A DNA stretch of 64,000 nucleotides from an uncultured Limosilactobacillus sp. GTDB taxonomy: Bacteria > Bacillota > Bacilli > Lactobacillales > Lactobacillaceae. Made by a program: the position numbers and the translations under genes. Positions within the stretch are counted from its first letter, which is position 1. Every line of letters starts with the position of its first letter. The notes beneath the pieces are model-generated. The model did no database searches. It saw nothing but the letters and a program-made list of their open reading frames with translations, and was not told the origin of the DNA. The DNA is taken from positions 1 through 64,000 of the forward strand of contig CALVGV010000004.1 of assembly GCA_944327195.1 (NCBI GenBank). Direction: 5' to 3'. Positions 23,008-31,526 of the stretch are shown piece after piece.

Positions 23008-24529
23008 CGAGATCGCCCCTTTCGATGGCTACCAGTTGTTCACTCAGCTTTTCGCGCATGATCTTCCCGGTTGGGTTCAACGGGAAGGCGTCAACGAAGA
23101 AGACCTTGGTTGGCTGGCGGTACTTCGGCAGGCTCTTTTGGGCCAGTTCGTCGATCTTTTGGCGCATGAAGGATTCGCTGCCGACCATCGTTTCGGACGG
23201 AATGATCGCCGCCGTGACCGCTTCGCCGTAGAGGTCGTCCGGGGTCGGCACCACGGCCACGTTGGCCACGAAGTCGAGCTGGGAGAGGACGTTTTCAACG
23301 ATGATCGGGCTGACCTTTTCGCCCCCGCGGTTGATGACGTGCTTGATCCGGCCCTGCAACCAGAGGTAGCCGTCCTCGTCGAAGTAGCCGAGGTCGCCGG
23401 TGTGGAACCAGCCGTCGTAGAAGTCCTGGTTGCGGTTCTTGTCGAGGTAGCCGTGGATGACGTGGTCGCCGCGGATGACCAGTTCGCCGGTCACGCCGAC
23501 CTCATTGGTGTACTTGCCGTCCTTGTAGACCATCACCTCGGTGTGGTACGGCTTGCCGACCGAACCGAGCTTGATGGCATCGAGCGGGTTAAGGGTGCAT
23601 TGGCTGCAGGCCTCGGTCATCCCCCAGCCTTCGAGGATCGGCACCTTGAAGGCCTCAACGAAGGCCTTGTGGCGGTTGAGCGGCAGCATTGCCGAGGCAC
23701 AACGGACGAAGCGCAGGTGGTGGTTCGGGTCAAAGGCCAACCGCGACTTCTCGTTCTTGAGCAGGATGGTAACGATCGTCGGCACCACCGAGGACCAGGT
23801 GGCGTCGTTTTCGTTGATCCAGGTCCAGAAGCGGGAGGCACTGAACTTCGGCGCGATCACGATCCGGCCGTCGGACAGCAGGGTCGAGTTGATGATTAGC
23901 TCCTGGGCGTTGATGTGGAACATCGGCATCACCACCAGGACGGTGTCGTCGGCGGTCAGTTCGTGGCTTTCCAGGTCGTACTGGGCGGCGCGGCGCATCA
24001 TGTCGTGAGTCAGGCCGACGTGCTTTGGCTTCCCGGTCGTCCCCGAGGTGTTCATGATCCAGCCGTAGGAGTCCTCGATTGGCGTGTTCGGCCGGCCGGC
24101 TTCGAGGTCGGTCCGGTAGAGGAAGACCAGGTCCGGGTTGGTGGCCAAATTGATCGGCACCTGGGCCAGTTCTTGGTAGTCGGCAAAGGCTTCCGCCTGT
24201 TCCTTGGTGGCCACGATCCCGGCGTAGTGGTGGGCCTGGTAGTCAGCGGTCAGCTCGGCAACCGGGGTGGCCCCGGAAACCGGGTGGGCGGTGACCCCGC
24301 GCCGCCAGAGGGCCTGGTTGATTGGCAGGAAGGCGGCGGTGTTGTTCAATCCCATGAAGACCAGGTCGTCGCGGCCGAAGTTGGCGGCGTCGAGCAGTTG
24401 GCCGAAGCGTTGGATGTCCTCTTCAACTTCGGCGCCGGTGAACCAGCGGTTGAGGGCAACTTCCTTGAGGATTTGACGGTCGTGGTTCTTTTCGAGGTGG
24501 GCTTTAAGGTCGTTAGTTAGTTTGGTCAT
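22976..24529 (-). CDS. AMP-dependent acyl-CoA synthetase/ligase family protein
   Basis: A 517-residue ANL-superfamily ligase. It has the P-loop WIMNTSGTTGKPK (about 160-172), the A5 motif ILEGWGMTEACSQ, the A7 motif GWFHTGDLGYFDEDGY, the hinge GRIKHVINRGGEKVSP and the A10 lysine in LNPTGKIMREKL. It activates a carboxylic acid as an acyl-adenylate and transfers it, probably to CoA. The acid is unknown (oxalate-, fatty- or aryl-type ligases share these motifs). Its start overlaps the upstream membrane acyltransferase gene by 17 bp, so the pair probably act in one pathway. Confidence 0.87.
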   Translation of the reverse strand: MTKLTNDLKAHLEKNHDRQILKEVALNRWFTGAEVEEDIQRFGQLLDAANFGRDDLVFMGLNNTAAFLPINQALWRRGVTAHPVSGATPVAELTADYQAHHYAGIVATKEQAEAFADYQELAQVPINLATNPDLVFLYRTDLEAGRPNTPIEDSYGWIMNTSGTTGKPKHVGLTHDMMRRAAQYDLESHELTADDTVLVVMPMFHINAQELIINSTLLSDGRIVIAPKFSASRFWTWINENDATWSSVVPTIVTILLKNEKSRLAFDPNHHLRFVRCASAMLPLNRHKAFVEAFKVPILEGWGMTEACSQCTLNPLDAIKLGSVGKPYHTEVMVYKDGKYTNEVGVTGELVIRGDHVIHGYLDKNRNQDFYDGWFHTGDLGYFDEDGYLWLQGRIKHVINRGGEKVSPIIVENVLSQLDFVANVAVVPTPDDLYGEAVTAAIIPSETMVGSESFMRQKIDELAQKSLPKYRQPTKVFFVDAFPLNPTGKIMREKLSEQLVAIERGDLDEKESSVAVS

Positions 24530-25691
24530 TGAGAACCCCTTCTTTCTGGATCAAAACGCGGTGGTTTGGGCGACCAACGAGGACGCCGAACGGTGGAATC
24601 TTCATTAAGGCAAAGGCAATCAGCCAGGAAGTGCCGAGCACGAACAGGTAGCCAATTGGCAGAAGGCCGAGGATCAGCCCCGGGCTAACCACATTCTTCA
24701 GGGCGGCCAATACCTGGGAAAGGATCGTCAGCGGAATCGTTTGGACCAGGTAGATCCCGAAGGAAACCTTCGAGGAGAGGCCCACCGCCTTGGCAAATGG
24801 CTGCCAGGCCGGTTCGGTCCGGTGGGCGGCGTACTTGAGGCTGACGATGATCACCAGGCTGATCGTGAAGAAGGCGTAGATCAGCATGTATGGCTGGTGA
24901 ATCAGGTTGGCCCGGTGCTGACCGAGGTTGAGGACGGCGGTGTCAAACCAGTAGAGCCCCAGCGTCCCGAGGGCAACGGCGGCCGTGCCCCAGTAGATGA
25001 AGCGGGTGTGGGAGAGCAACCATTCCTTGACCTCCGGGTAGTGAATCGAGGTGTACCCCCCGGCGATGAAGTAGAACTGGTAGGACAAGACGTTGACCCC
25101 GTAGTACTTGAAGAAGTACGGCCAGCCGCTGGTGTCGAGCTCGGGGTAGATGTACTTGGCGTAGATCAGAAAGGCCAGCTGTAAGAGGCCGCTGGTGATC
25201 AGGATCGCGCCATGGTGGTTGGGCAGTTTCTTGAAGAGGGTGATCAGCAGCGGGAAGATTAAGTAGAGCTGCATCACAACCATGATGTAGTAGAGGTAGA
25301 ACTGGCTCCCGTGGAGGATTGCCTCCAGGCTTTGGTTGGCGTAGTTGCTAAAGGTCAGCGCCCCGGCGCCGGCGAGCATGCCGCCCATGAAAACCAGGTT
25401 CCAAACGAGGTAGGGAATCCCGCTCCCCTTGTAGCGTTTCTTCCAAAACTGCCACCAGTTAACGTGATCCTTGTGATAGTACTGAAGGAAAAGCACGAGG
25501 CCAGTGACAAACATGAAGCCGAAACGGGGAAAGTGGAGCATGAGGTGGGTGGTAACAAGGAACCGCCCTGCCCCGGTGCTGGACTGTCCCAAAGTGGCGG
25601 AAAAGAGTGACGTGGTGTGGTTGAGCAACACCATGAAGATGAACATGCACCGCATGAGGTCGACCTCATACAGGTACTTCTTTTTTGCCAC
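24513..25691 (-). CDS. Acyltransferase-3 family membrane protein (O-acyltransferase)
   Basis: A 392-residue integral membrane protein of the Acyl_transf_3 family (OatA/WecH-like). It opens with YLYEVDLMRCMFIFMVLLNH, where the conserved Arg and His lie, and has about ten hydrophobic helices. No SGNH domain is present. The GTG at 25691 is favoured: AAGGA is about 10 bases upstream, whereas the GTG nine bases earlier abuts it. It would transfer an acyl group to an exported polymer or lipid, and the ligase downstream may supply the acyl donor. The target is unknown. Confidence 0.85.
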   Translation of the reverse strand: MAKKKYLYEVDLMRCMFIFMVLLNHTTSLFSATLGQSSTGAGRFLVTTHLMLHFPRFGFMFVTGLVLFLQYYHKDHVNWWQFWKKRYKGSGIPYLVWNLVFMGGMLAGAGALTFSNYANQSLEAILHGSQFYLYYIMVVMQLYLIFPLLITLFKKLPNHHGAILITSGLLQLAFLIYAKYIYPELDTSGWPYFFKYYGVNVLSYQFYFIAGGYTSIHYPEVKEWLLSHTRFIYWGTAAVALGTLGLYWFDTAVLNLGQHRANLIHQPYMLIYAFFTISLVIIVSLKYAAHRTEPAWQPFAKAVGLSSKVSFGIYLVQTIPLTILSQVLAALKNVVSPGLILGLLPIGYLFVLGTSWLIAFALMKIPPFGVLVGRPNHRVLIQKEGVLNDQTN

Positions 25692-25749
25692 GAGCCTCAC
25701 TTCCTTTCTGATTGAGATTATGGGAGAATCCTACCGGAAAAGAATTAAG

Positions 25750-25800
25750 AAGGCCGGCAGAAGATTTGAAGGAAATCGGGTTCCTTGTCAAACCGGCCTT
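25750..25800. other. Two-tier hairpin upstream of the acyltransferase-3 gene
   Basis: AAGGCCGG and CCGGCCTT form the outer stem. TTTGAAGGAA and TTCCTTGTCAAA form an inner stem with loop ATCGGG. It lies in the presumed leader of the minus-strand acyltransferase/ligase operon. It may be an attenuator or a terminator of upstream transcription. Confidence 0.5.
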
Positions 25801-25887
25801 AACTTTTCCATTCTTTTCAGGCGGTTTTCATTTTTCGCCCGCGCCCCCGGGACCACCCGCCGGGGGAAATATGAATATTTTTTGCGC

Positions 25888-25928
25888 AAAAAGCCCGCCG
25901 CAACCAGGAATCGCTGGTTGCGGCGGGC
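25888..25928 (-). terminator. Terminator of the HAD phosphatase gene
   Basis: GCCCGCCGCAACCAG pairs perfectly with CTGGTTGCGGCGGGC. On the minus strand it is followed by TTTTT. The rest of the 337-base gap 25692-26028 has no ORF that I can support. Confidence 0.88.
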
Positions 25929-26028
25929 CAATTCTTACGAAAGAGTAAACCCGTCGCTTGTTCACTTTCTTTAAAGGATCTTCACATTCGCCGAATTTTT
26001 TTGCCGCTGGGGCGGGCCCCACGCCAGC

Positions 26029-26826
26029 CTAGTGGGTGGCCAGCCAGTCCTCGATCGCCGCCAGGACGCCGTTTTCGTCGTTGGGCTTGGCGCGGTGCTT
26101 GGCCGCCCGCTTCACCAGGTCGCTGCCGTTTTCCATCGCGTAGCTCTCCCCGGCCAGCTGGAGCATCGTCAGGTCGTTTTGGCCGTCGCCAAAGGCCATC
26201 AGCTGGTCCGGCGTCAAGTTGTTAGCGGCCAGGTAGTGCTTGAGGCCGGCCGCCTTGTCCATCCCGGCCACGATCAGGTCAAGGTTGCCGTAGCCGCTGG
26301 AAACGGCCGTCAGCTCACCGGCGAAGTCGTGGTTGATCTTGGCCATCAGCGATTCGGTCAGTTCCCCGGGCACGTCGAGCATCATCTTGACCACCGGGTC
26401 GCTCACCTGGTCCAGGTTGCTGATCTCCTTGACCCCCGGGTAGTGGTGCTCGGCCACCCGCACAAAGTCGGCCGGCAGGTCGCCGAGGATGTAGGCCTGG
26501 TGGCGGCCGGAGAGGATCAGCCGCTTGGTCGGGATCGTTTCGGCCAGGGCCGCCAGGCGGGCGACCGTTTGCGCGCTAATTTGGCCAACGAAGACGTCCT
26601 GACCGTGGTCGATCAGTTCCACCCCGTTTTCGGCCACGTAGACCAGCTCGTCCTTGACCGGGGCGAAGGTCTTCTGTAGCTGGTAGACCGGGTTGCCGCT
26701 GGCGACGATGAACTGGATCCCGCGGGCCAACAGCTCGCGGTAGACCGCCAGGAAGCGGTCCTGGTCGTAAGTGCTGTGCGAATTAAGGAAGGTGCCGTCC
26801 ATGTCGGTGGCGATTGCCTTGATCAT
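26029..26826 (-). CDS. Cof-type HAD-superfamily phosphatase
   Basis: A 265-residue HAD hydrolase of the Cof (IIB cap) family. Motif I is TDMDGTFLNS (Asp8, Asp10), motif II VASGNP, motif III around the Lys of GMDKAAGLKHYL, motif IV FGDGQNDLTML. Such enzymes dephosphorylate sugar phosphates, FMN or pyridoxal phosphate, often with loose specificity. The start lies 3 bases after the stop of a GntR regulator gene, so both form one operon. The regulator may control sugar-phosphate use. Confidence 0.9.
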   Translation of the reverse strand: MIKAIATDMDGTFLNSHSTYDQDRFLAVYRELLARGIQFIVASGNPVYQLQKTFAPVKDELVYVAENGVELIDHGQDVFVGQISAQTVARLAALAETIPTKRLILSGRHQAYILGDLPADFVRVAEHHYPGVKEISNLDQVSDPVVKMMLDVPGELTESLMAKINHDFAGELTAVSSGYGNLDLIVAGMDKAAGLKHYLAANNLTPDQLMAFGDGQNDLTMLQLAGESYAMENGSDLVKRAAKHRAKPNDENGVLAAIEDWLATH

Positions 26827-26829
26827 TGC

Positions 26830-27558
26830 TTACTCCTTTCCGAGACTAACAAAGGTATTGTAGCGCATGTACTTGTAGTGGACCCGCATGTTGGAGACCT
26901 CGAAGGGGGTACCGTCGTCCATGAAGAAGACCCCCTCCATCACCCCGACCGGCTCGGTGGGCGCCAGCTTGAGCTCGGCCTGGTCGGTGGCGGTCGACGG
27001 TTCAACGGTGATCGTCATGAAGGAGCGGGTGACCGGCTTGCCCTTGGCCTCCTCCAGGTAGTTGAAGATCGATTGCTCGGCCACCGCCGGCGAGAGGGTC
27101 GGGATGATCTTGATCGGGATGAAGCCGGTCTCGATCATGAAGGGCTGGTCGTCAATCAGCCGCAGGCGCTCGATCTTGTAGACGAAGTCGTCGGCGCTCA
27201 AGAAGAGGTCCTGGGCCAGTTCGGCGCTGGCCGGGATCACCTGGTAGCTGATCAGCTTGATGCTTTGCTTCTTGCCGTCGAGCTGGAAGCTATCGGTGAT
27301 CCCAAGGTTGCTCCCCTCGTAGCGGAAGAGGGCCCGGTTCTTCAGGTAGAGGGGGTTGATGAAGGTGCCGGCCCCCCGTTTCTTGAAGATGATCCCCTGC
27401 TGCACGAGGACGTCGAGGGCCCGCTTGATCGAACTGCGGCTAACGTGGTAGCTCTCCGACAGGCTCCGTTCGTCGGGAAGCCGCATCGCCGGGTAGGCGT
27501 TCTTTAAAATCTTTTCCTTAATATCGCGCATTACCGAGCGGTACACTAGATCTGCCAT
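26830..27558 (-). CDS. GntR-family (UTRA domain) transcriptional regulator
   Basis: A 242-residue regulator. The N-terminal winged helix-turn-helix is at about 5-70 (MRLPDERSLSESYHVSRSSIKRALDVLVQQGIIFKKRGAGTFI), and the C-terminal UTRA effector domain of about 150 residues ends in YMRYNTFVSL. UTRA regulators bind small sugar phosphates or similar metabolites. It lies in an operon with a Cof phosphatase and is divergent from ybaK. The intergenic region carries a spaced inverted repeat that may be its operator. Confidence 0.9.
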   Translation of the reverse strand: MADLVYRSVMRDIKEKILKNAYPAMRLPDERSLSESYHVSRSSIKRALDVLVQQGIIFKKRGAGTFINPLYLKNRALFRYEGSNLGITDSFQLDGKKQSIKLISYQVIPASAELAQDLFLSADDFVYKIERLRLIDDQPFMIETGFIPIKIIPTLSPAVAEQSIFNYLEEAKGKPVTRSFMTITVEPSTATDQAELKLAPTEPVGVMEGVFFMDDGTPFEVSNMRVHYKYMRYNTFVSLGKE

Positions 27559-27675
27559 TCCTGTTTTGCCCTCCGCTTTCTTTGGTGTGCTTCCCGATCA
27601 TCCCCCGCCCCGCGGCGCGCCCAAGCGAGATTTGTGATCAGGATTAGTTCACTTTCCCACGGTTTTTGGTTACCA

Positions 27676-27725
27676 TAACTAGTATAGCAAATTATCGAGA
27701 ACTGGATACTAACTTTTCGATAATT
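27676..27725. promoter_or_regulatory. Inverted repeats in the GntR/ybaK divergent region
   Basis: AATTATCGA (27690-27698) is inverted as TCGATAATT (27717-27725). ACTAGTATAG (about 27679) and GGATACTAAC (about 27704) form a second, imperfect pair. AT-rich and placed between divergent genes, they are candidate GntR operators. Confidence 0.45.
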
Positions 27726-27794
27726 GGACCGTTCCAGATTGGCGAATTTTGCCCGGACTGCGGTCCAATCGCCGAACAAAGGGAGGCAAATTTC

Positions 27795-28295
27795 ATGAGT
27801 AAGAAAAAAGGCCGCTTGAAGAAGACCCAAGTGGAACAAATCCTCGATAAGAACAAGATTCCCTACAAGCAGGTGGAATTCCCCACCGTCCAGGACGGCG
27901 ACGTCCGCACCTTAAAGGTCGACCACCAGGGGATCGACGAGCACCGGATCTACAAGACGCTCGTCCTCTCCGGCCCTACCACCGGCCCGGTCGTCGGCGT
28001 GGTGCCGATCGATTCCCACCTGAACGAAAAGGCGCTTGCCAAGGTATCGGGCAACAAGAAGGTCGACATGGTGCCGCTCAAGCAGCTGGTCAAGACAACC
28101 GGCTACGTCCACGGGGCCAACACCCCGGTCGGGATCTACGAAAAGCACCACTACCCAATCTACATCGACCGCGATGCCGCAGAGGAGGAGACGATCTTCG
28201 TTTCCTCCGGGCAAATCGGCCGCTCGGTGGAGGTGAACGCCCAGGCGCTGGCGGGCCTGGTCAACGCCACCTTTGCTGACCTCCAGCAGAAGTGA
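27795..28295 (+). CDS. ybaK: Cys-tRNA(Pro)/Cys-tRNA(Cys) deacylase YbaK
   Basis: A 166-residue YbaK/EbsC-type editing protein that hydrolyses Cys mischarged on tRNA(Pro). Family features are IPYKQVEFP near the N-terminus, YKTLVLSGP and the catalytic-loop region KALAKVSGNKKVDMV with the conserved Lys, then the GYVHGANTPVG glycine-rich motif and FVSSGQIGRSVEVN. The ATG at 27795 follows GGGAGG. It overlaps the next gene (GTGA), which indicates co-transcription with the membrane protein downstream. Confidence 0.92.
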   Translation: MSKKKGRLKKTQVEQILDKNKIPYKQVEFPTVQDGDVRTLKVDHQGIDEHRIYKTLVLSGPTTGPVVGVVPIDSHLNEKALAKVSGNKKVDMVPLKQLVKTTGYVHGANTPVGIYEKHHYPIYIDRDAAEEETIFVSSGQIGRSVEVNAQALAGLVNATFADLQQK

Positions 28296-29026
28296 TCCAA
28301 ACCTACTTCACCACCCTCGGTACCTTCACTGGCCTCGTCCTCGCCCTACCCGCCCTCTTGGGGGCGGCCGTCGTCCTCGTAAGCCGGCGAAACAAGCGGG
28401 CCAGCGTGGTGCTGGGTGGCTTTTGGGCCCAGATCATCTTCGGCGGGGTGGGCGTGATCATCCACGAGCTCAGCCACCTGCTGGCCGCCCTCCTCTTTGG
28501 CCACAAGATCAAGCGCTTTGCCCTCCTGCGGATCCCCAACCGGCGCGACCCCAGCGACCAGAGCCTCGGCTACGTCAGCCACGCCTGGAACCCGGGCAGC
28601 CTCTACCAGCGGGTCGGCAACGTCTTCATCGGCGTCGCCCCGGTCCTCGGCTGCCCGCTGGTGATGCAGGTGGCCACCCGCTTCTTGGTGCCGGAGATCT
28701 ACTACCAGCTCTTCGGCGGGGTGGCCAGTTCCAGCAACAACGGCTGGCTGACCGCCCTCTGGCTCTACCTGATGGTCAGCATCGCCATCGGCGGCTTCGA
28801 CCTCTCCCTGGCCGACCTGGAAAACGCCCGCGCCGGCCTGGTGGCCCTGGTGGTGATCCTGCTGGCCTTCTGCGCGATTTTGATGTTCTTTGACAGCGGC
28901 AAGGAGCTGGCGAACAACCTCTTCACCTTGATGCGGCCGGTCTACGTCAGCTTCCTCTTCGCCCTGGCGATCAACCTGATCTTGGCCCTGGTCCTGAGAA
29001 TAATCCGCCGGGTGTTCAACCGTTGA
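28292..29026 (+). CDS. Multipass membrane protein with HExxH motif (M50-like)
   Basis: A 244-residue protein with six or so hydrophobic helices. A HELSH sequence (about residues 59-63, VGVIIHELSHLLAALLFGHKI) matches the HExxH zinc motif of M50-type intramembrane proteases and their non-peptidase relatives. A second conserved metal-ligand motif of M50 enzymes (NxxPxPxxDG) is not evident, so proteolytic activity is uncertain. It starts with GTG overlapping the ybaK stop. No partner substrate is visible. Confidence 0.65.
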   Translation: MIQTYFTTLGTFTGLVLALPALLGAAVVLVSRRNKRASVVLGGFWAQIIFGGVGVIIHELSHLLAALLFGHKIKRFALLRIPNRRDPSDQSLGYVSHAWNPGSLYQRVGNVFIGVAPVLGCPLVMQVATRFLVPEIYYQLFGGVASSSNNGWLTALWLYLMVSIAIGGFDLSLADLENARAGLVALVVILLAFCAILMFFDSGKELANNLFTLMRPVYVSFLFALAINLILALVLRIIRRVFNR

Positions 29027-29051
29027 CCCCGCTGCAAGCGTGCACTAGAAT
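29023..29051 (+). promoter_or_regulatory. Promoter of the C69 dipeptidase gene
   Basis: TTGACC (29023-29028) and TAGAAT (29046-29051) are spaced by 17 bp, overlapping the stop of the preceding gene. The transcript would carry a long leader of about 265 bases that contains dispersed repeat copy B. Confidence 0.65.
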
Positions 29052-29133
29052 TTAACTATCTAATTAATTTGCTTGCTTAGGGGGACGCCCCCCTTGGCCC
29101 TTCTTCGCCCGGGTTCGTTTTTTGATCATGGTT

Positions 29134-29287
29134 ACCGGGCCGGAGCGGACCAGACCCGCGGGCTCAGGGGTGAAATTCCTGTTGGCGATTTATCGCCTAC
29201 AGGAAGGCCGAGCTTGAAGACCCGTTTCGGGGCTTCAAGTCGTGCCCACCCCGTTCCAGTCCCGCGGAAGCTGGGGAGCGGAGGCCC
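29134..29287 (+). repeat. Dispersed structured repeat, copy B
   Basis: Same family as 12436-12586. Starts ACCGGGCCGGAGCGG and ends GGAGCGGAGGCCC. Hairpin 1 is TTCCTGT-tGGCGAT/ATCGCCt-ACAGGAA. Hairpin 2 is CTTGAAG/CTTCAAG with an inner CCCG/CGGG. GTGCCCACCCCGTTCCAGTC follows. Relative to copy A both hairpins have paired base changes. It lies in the 5' leader of the dipeptidase gene, in the sense orientation. Confidence 0.88.
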
Positions 29288-29322
29288 TTTGCGAGCCCCA
29301 TTCCTGAAAGGAAGTTTTTTAT

Positions 29323-30762
29323 ATGGAAAATCGGCACTCATCCTGTACTACCATGCTGGTCGGCAAGAAGGCCAGCCTCGACGGCACCGTCATGGCCGCC
29401 CGCAACGACGACACCTTCCTGCCAATCACCCCGCAACGCTACGTGGTCTACCCGGCCTACCACCAACACGAAAACCAGGTCCACTCCTACCTCAACCACT
29501 TCGTTGGCGACCGGCCGGCCGACGGCTACCGCTACCAGGCGGTGCCGAACGTCGACGTCAAGCACGAGGGGGTCTACGACGAAAACGGCTTTAACGAAAA
29601 GAACGTGGCGATGAGCGCCACCGAAAGCGTCTACGCCAACGAGCGGGTGCTGGCCTTCGACCCGCTGGTCACCGAAACCGGCCTCAACGAAGACGTGATC
29701 GTCGCCATGACCCTCCCCTTCATCAACTCGGCCAAGGAAGGGGTCCAATACCTGGGCCAGCTGGTGGCCAAGTACGGCTCGGCCGAGGGGAACGGCGTCA
29801 TCTTTGCCGACAAGGACAGCGTTTGGTACATGGAAATCGTCACCGGCCACCACTGGGTTGCCCAGCGGATCCCCGACGACTGCTACGCCCTGACCGGCAA
29901 CCGGGTGGCGATCCAAAACGTCGACTTTAATGATTCCGAGAACTTCCTCTGGTCGGACGGCATCCAGGAATTTGTGGCAGCCCACCACCTCAACCCGGAC
30001 CGCGACACCTGGAACTTCCGCCGGATCTTCGGTACCGCCGACGTCTTCGACCAGCACTACAACACGCCGCGCCAGTGGTACGGCCACCAGCTCTTCAACC
30101 CGGAGCTGAAGTTTGAGCCGGAAGATTTCGACCTCCCCTTCGTGATGAAGAGCGACCGGCTGATCGCCCTCGAGGACGTTGAGTACTACCTAAGCAGCCA
30201 CTACCAGAACACGGTCTTCGACCCGCTCGGCCACCTCGGCACGGAAGAGGAGAAGAAGCGCTACCGACCGATTTCCCTGAACCGGACCCAGAACTCCCAC
30301 GTCCTGCAAATCGACGCCAGCCAACCGGAACACGCCCAAACGGTGATGTGGATGACCTTCGGCGGCGTGCCGACCTTCACCCCCTACCTGCCCCTCTTCG
30401 GCAACGCCGACGAGGCCGACGCCCGGATGCGGCAGACGCCGATGCAGATGGACCTCGACAACCCGAGCTTCTACTGGCTCTTCAACGAGCTGGCAATGCT
30501 GGTGGAAAGCCACCACGCCGACTTCGCCCAGGACGACCTCGACTACCTGAAGAACCTACGCCAGTACTTCCACGCCTGGGTGGCCGAAACGGCGGCCAAG
30601 ACGGCCGGCAAGGAGGCCAAGGAGGCCTCGGCCATCCTCAACGCCGCCCAGAAGGAAATGCTCGACAAGGTGGAGCACGACACCAAGGCCCTGATCGCCA
30701 AGCTGATCACCGCCGGGGTCAACCTGTCGAAGTTGACCTTCAAGATGGACGTCAACCTGTAG
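29323..30762 (+). CDS. C69-family dipeptidase (PepD type)
   Basis: A 479-residue N-terminal-nucleophile hydrolase of family C69. The catalytic Cys is Cys8 in RHSSCTTMLVGK. Conserved elements include SLDGTVMAARNDD, MSATESVY, and LGQLVAKYGSAEGNGVIFADKDSVWYMEI. It is the usual length for lactobacillus dipeptidase A. It cleaves dipeptides in the cytoplasm and so supports peptide-based nitrogen nutrition. Its leader includes a structured repeat; the ribosome binding site is GAAAGGAAG. A Rho-independent terminator follows. Confidence 0.93.
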   Translation: MENRHSSCTTMLVGKKASLDGTVMAARNDDTFLPITPQRYVVYPAYHQHENQVHSYLNHFVGDRPADGYRYQAVPNVDVKHEGVYDENGFNEKNVAMSATESVYANERVLAFDPLVTETGLNEDVIVAMTLPFINSAKEGVQYLGQLVAKYGSAEGNGVIFADKDSVWYMEIVTGHHWVAQRIPDDCYALTGNRVAIQNVDFNDSENFLWSDGIQEFVAAHHLNPDRDTWNFRRIFGTADVFDQHYNTPRQWYGHQLFNPELKFEPEDFDLPFVMKSDRLIALEDVEYYLSSHYQNTVFDPLGHLGTEEEKKRYRPISLNRTQNSHVLQIDASQPEHAQTVMWMTFGGVPTFTPYLPLFGNADEADARMRQTPMQMDLDNPSFYWLFNELAMLVESHHADFAQDDLDYLKNLRQYFHAWVAETAAKTAGKEAKEASAILNAAQKEMLDKVEHDTKALIAKLITAGVNLSKLTFKMDVNL

Positions 30763-30775
30763 GACTACTTACTGA

Positions 30776-30813
30776 AAAAGATCTCGCCCACCCCGGCGGG
30801 ATCTTTTCTTTTT
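30776..30813 (+). terminator. Terminator of the dipeptidase gene
   Basis: AAAAGATCTCGCC pairs with GGCGGGATCTTTT and is followed by CTTTTT. Confidence 0.88.
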
Positions 30814-30870
30814 GCTCCCAAAGCGGGTACAATTAGGAAAACCCTTTCAATCGTCAAAGGAGGCCTAACC

Positions 30871-31146
30871 ATGCTCCGCCACTTCTCCCTCCGCCTCGGC
30901 CTTGAAATCGCCGGCGGGATCCTGCTGTGCTCCCTCCTGATCGCTATTCCGATCTTTCTTTGCTACTACCAGGCCCAGGGGAGCCCGGCCGACCAGGTGA
31001 TCTCCCTCTTCGGCCTCCCCCTCTACCAACTTTCCGCCGGCCAGGGCCACCTGATCGCAAGCGGCCAGCGAATCCTCGGTGGCCTTTGCCTAGTCCTGAC
31101 GATCGGCCTGGGCGAGGCCGTTGCCCGCCGCCACTACCGCAAGTAA
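30871..31146 (+). CDS. Small two-helix membrane protein of unknown function
   Basis: A 91-residue protein with two hydrophobic helices (about 10-33 and 69-85) separated by an extracytoplasmic loop containing QGSPADQVISLFGLPLYQLSAG. I do not recognise a family. AAAGGAGG lies before the ATG and a terminator follows the stop, so it is a complete single-gene unit. Codon use matches its neighbours. Confidence 0.7.
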   Translation: MLRHFSLRLGLEIAGGILLCSLLIAIPIFLCYYQAQGSPADQVISLFGLPLYQLSAGQGHLIASGQRILGGLCLVLTIGLGEAVARRHYRK

Positions 31147-31180
31147 AAAATTCCCCGTCAGCCTGGCGGGGAATTTTTTT
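31146..31180 (+). terminator. Terminator after the small membrane protein gene
   Basis: AAAAATTCCCCGTCAG/CTGGCGGGGAATTTTTTT forms a strong stem with a T-run. Confidence 0.88.
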
Positions 31181-31277
31181 ACAGAATCTCTTTAATTTTT
31201 GCGGGGGCAAATTCGTTATTAAGGGTGTAAGGGGTGCACCACTTACCAACCACCAATTCAAAAGTGAGGTATTTACC

Positions 31278-31484
31278 ATGAAGGAAAGTTTTAAGTCCCG
31301 CAACCTGCAACTAACTGGCGTTTCCGTCCTGCACCCGGATGGCTACCGGCGTTCCTTTGGCAACGTGACCGCCAGCCCGGCCGAGGATGCGGTAAGCAAC
31401 TTCGCCACCGCCCTTGCCAGCCTGACCGGGGAACACTACGCCGCCGGCATCCTGACCACCGCCAACCAGCTCGAACTTGGCTAA
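31278..31484 (+). CDS. DUF1659-like small protein
   Basis: A 68-residue protein whose pattern (LTGVSVLHPDGYRRSFGNV, then SNFATALASLTG) fits the DUF1659 family. That family is often paired with a DUF2922 gene in Firmicutes, as here. The ATG at 31278 follows GTGAGG. The function of the pair is unknown. The next gene begins 42 bases downstream with its own good ribosome binding site. Confidence 0.72.
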   Translation: MKESFKSRNLQLTGVSVLHPDGYRRSFGNVTASPAEDAVSNFATALASLTGEHYAAGILTTANQLELG

Positions 31485-31526
31485 TTCCCTTTTCTCATCG
31501 CTCATTCAACCCAAGGAGGAACCTAA

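Noticed and set aside
29073..29594. 173-codon frame over the dipeptidase leader
   Set aside because: It runs through repeat copy B and then out of frame into the dipeptidase gene, with no domain and no ribosome binding site.
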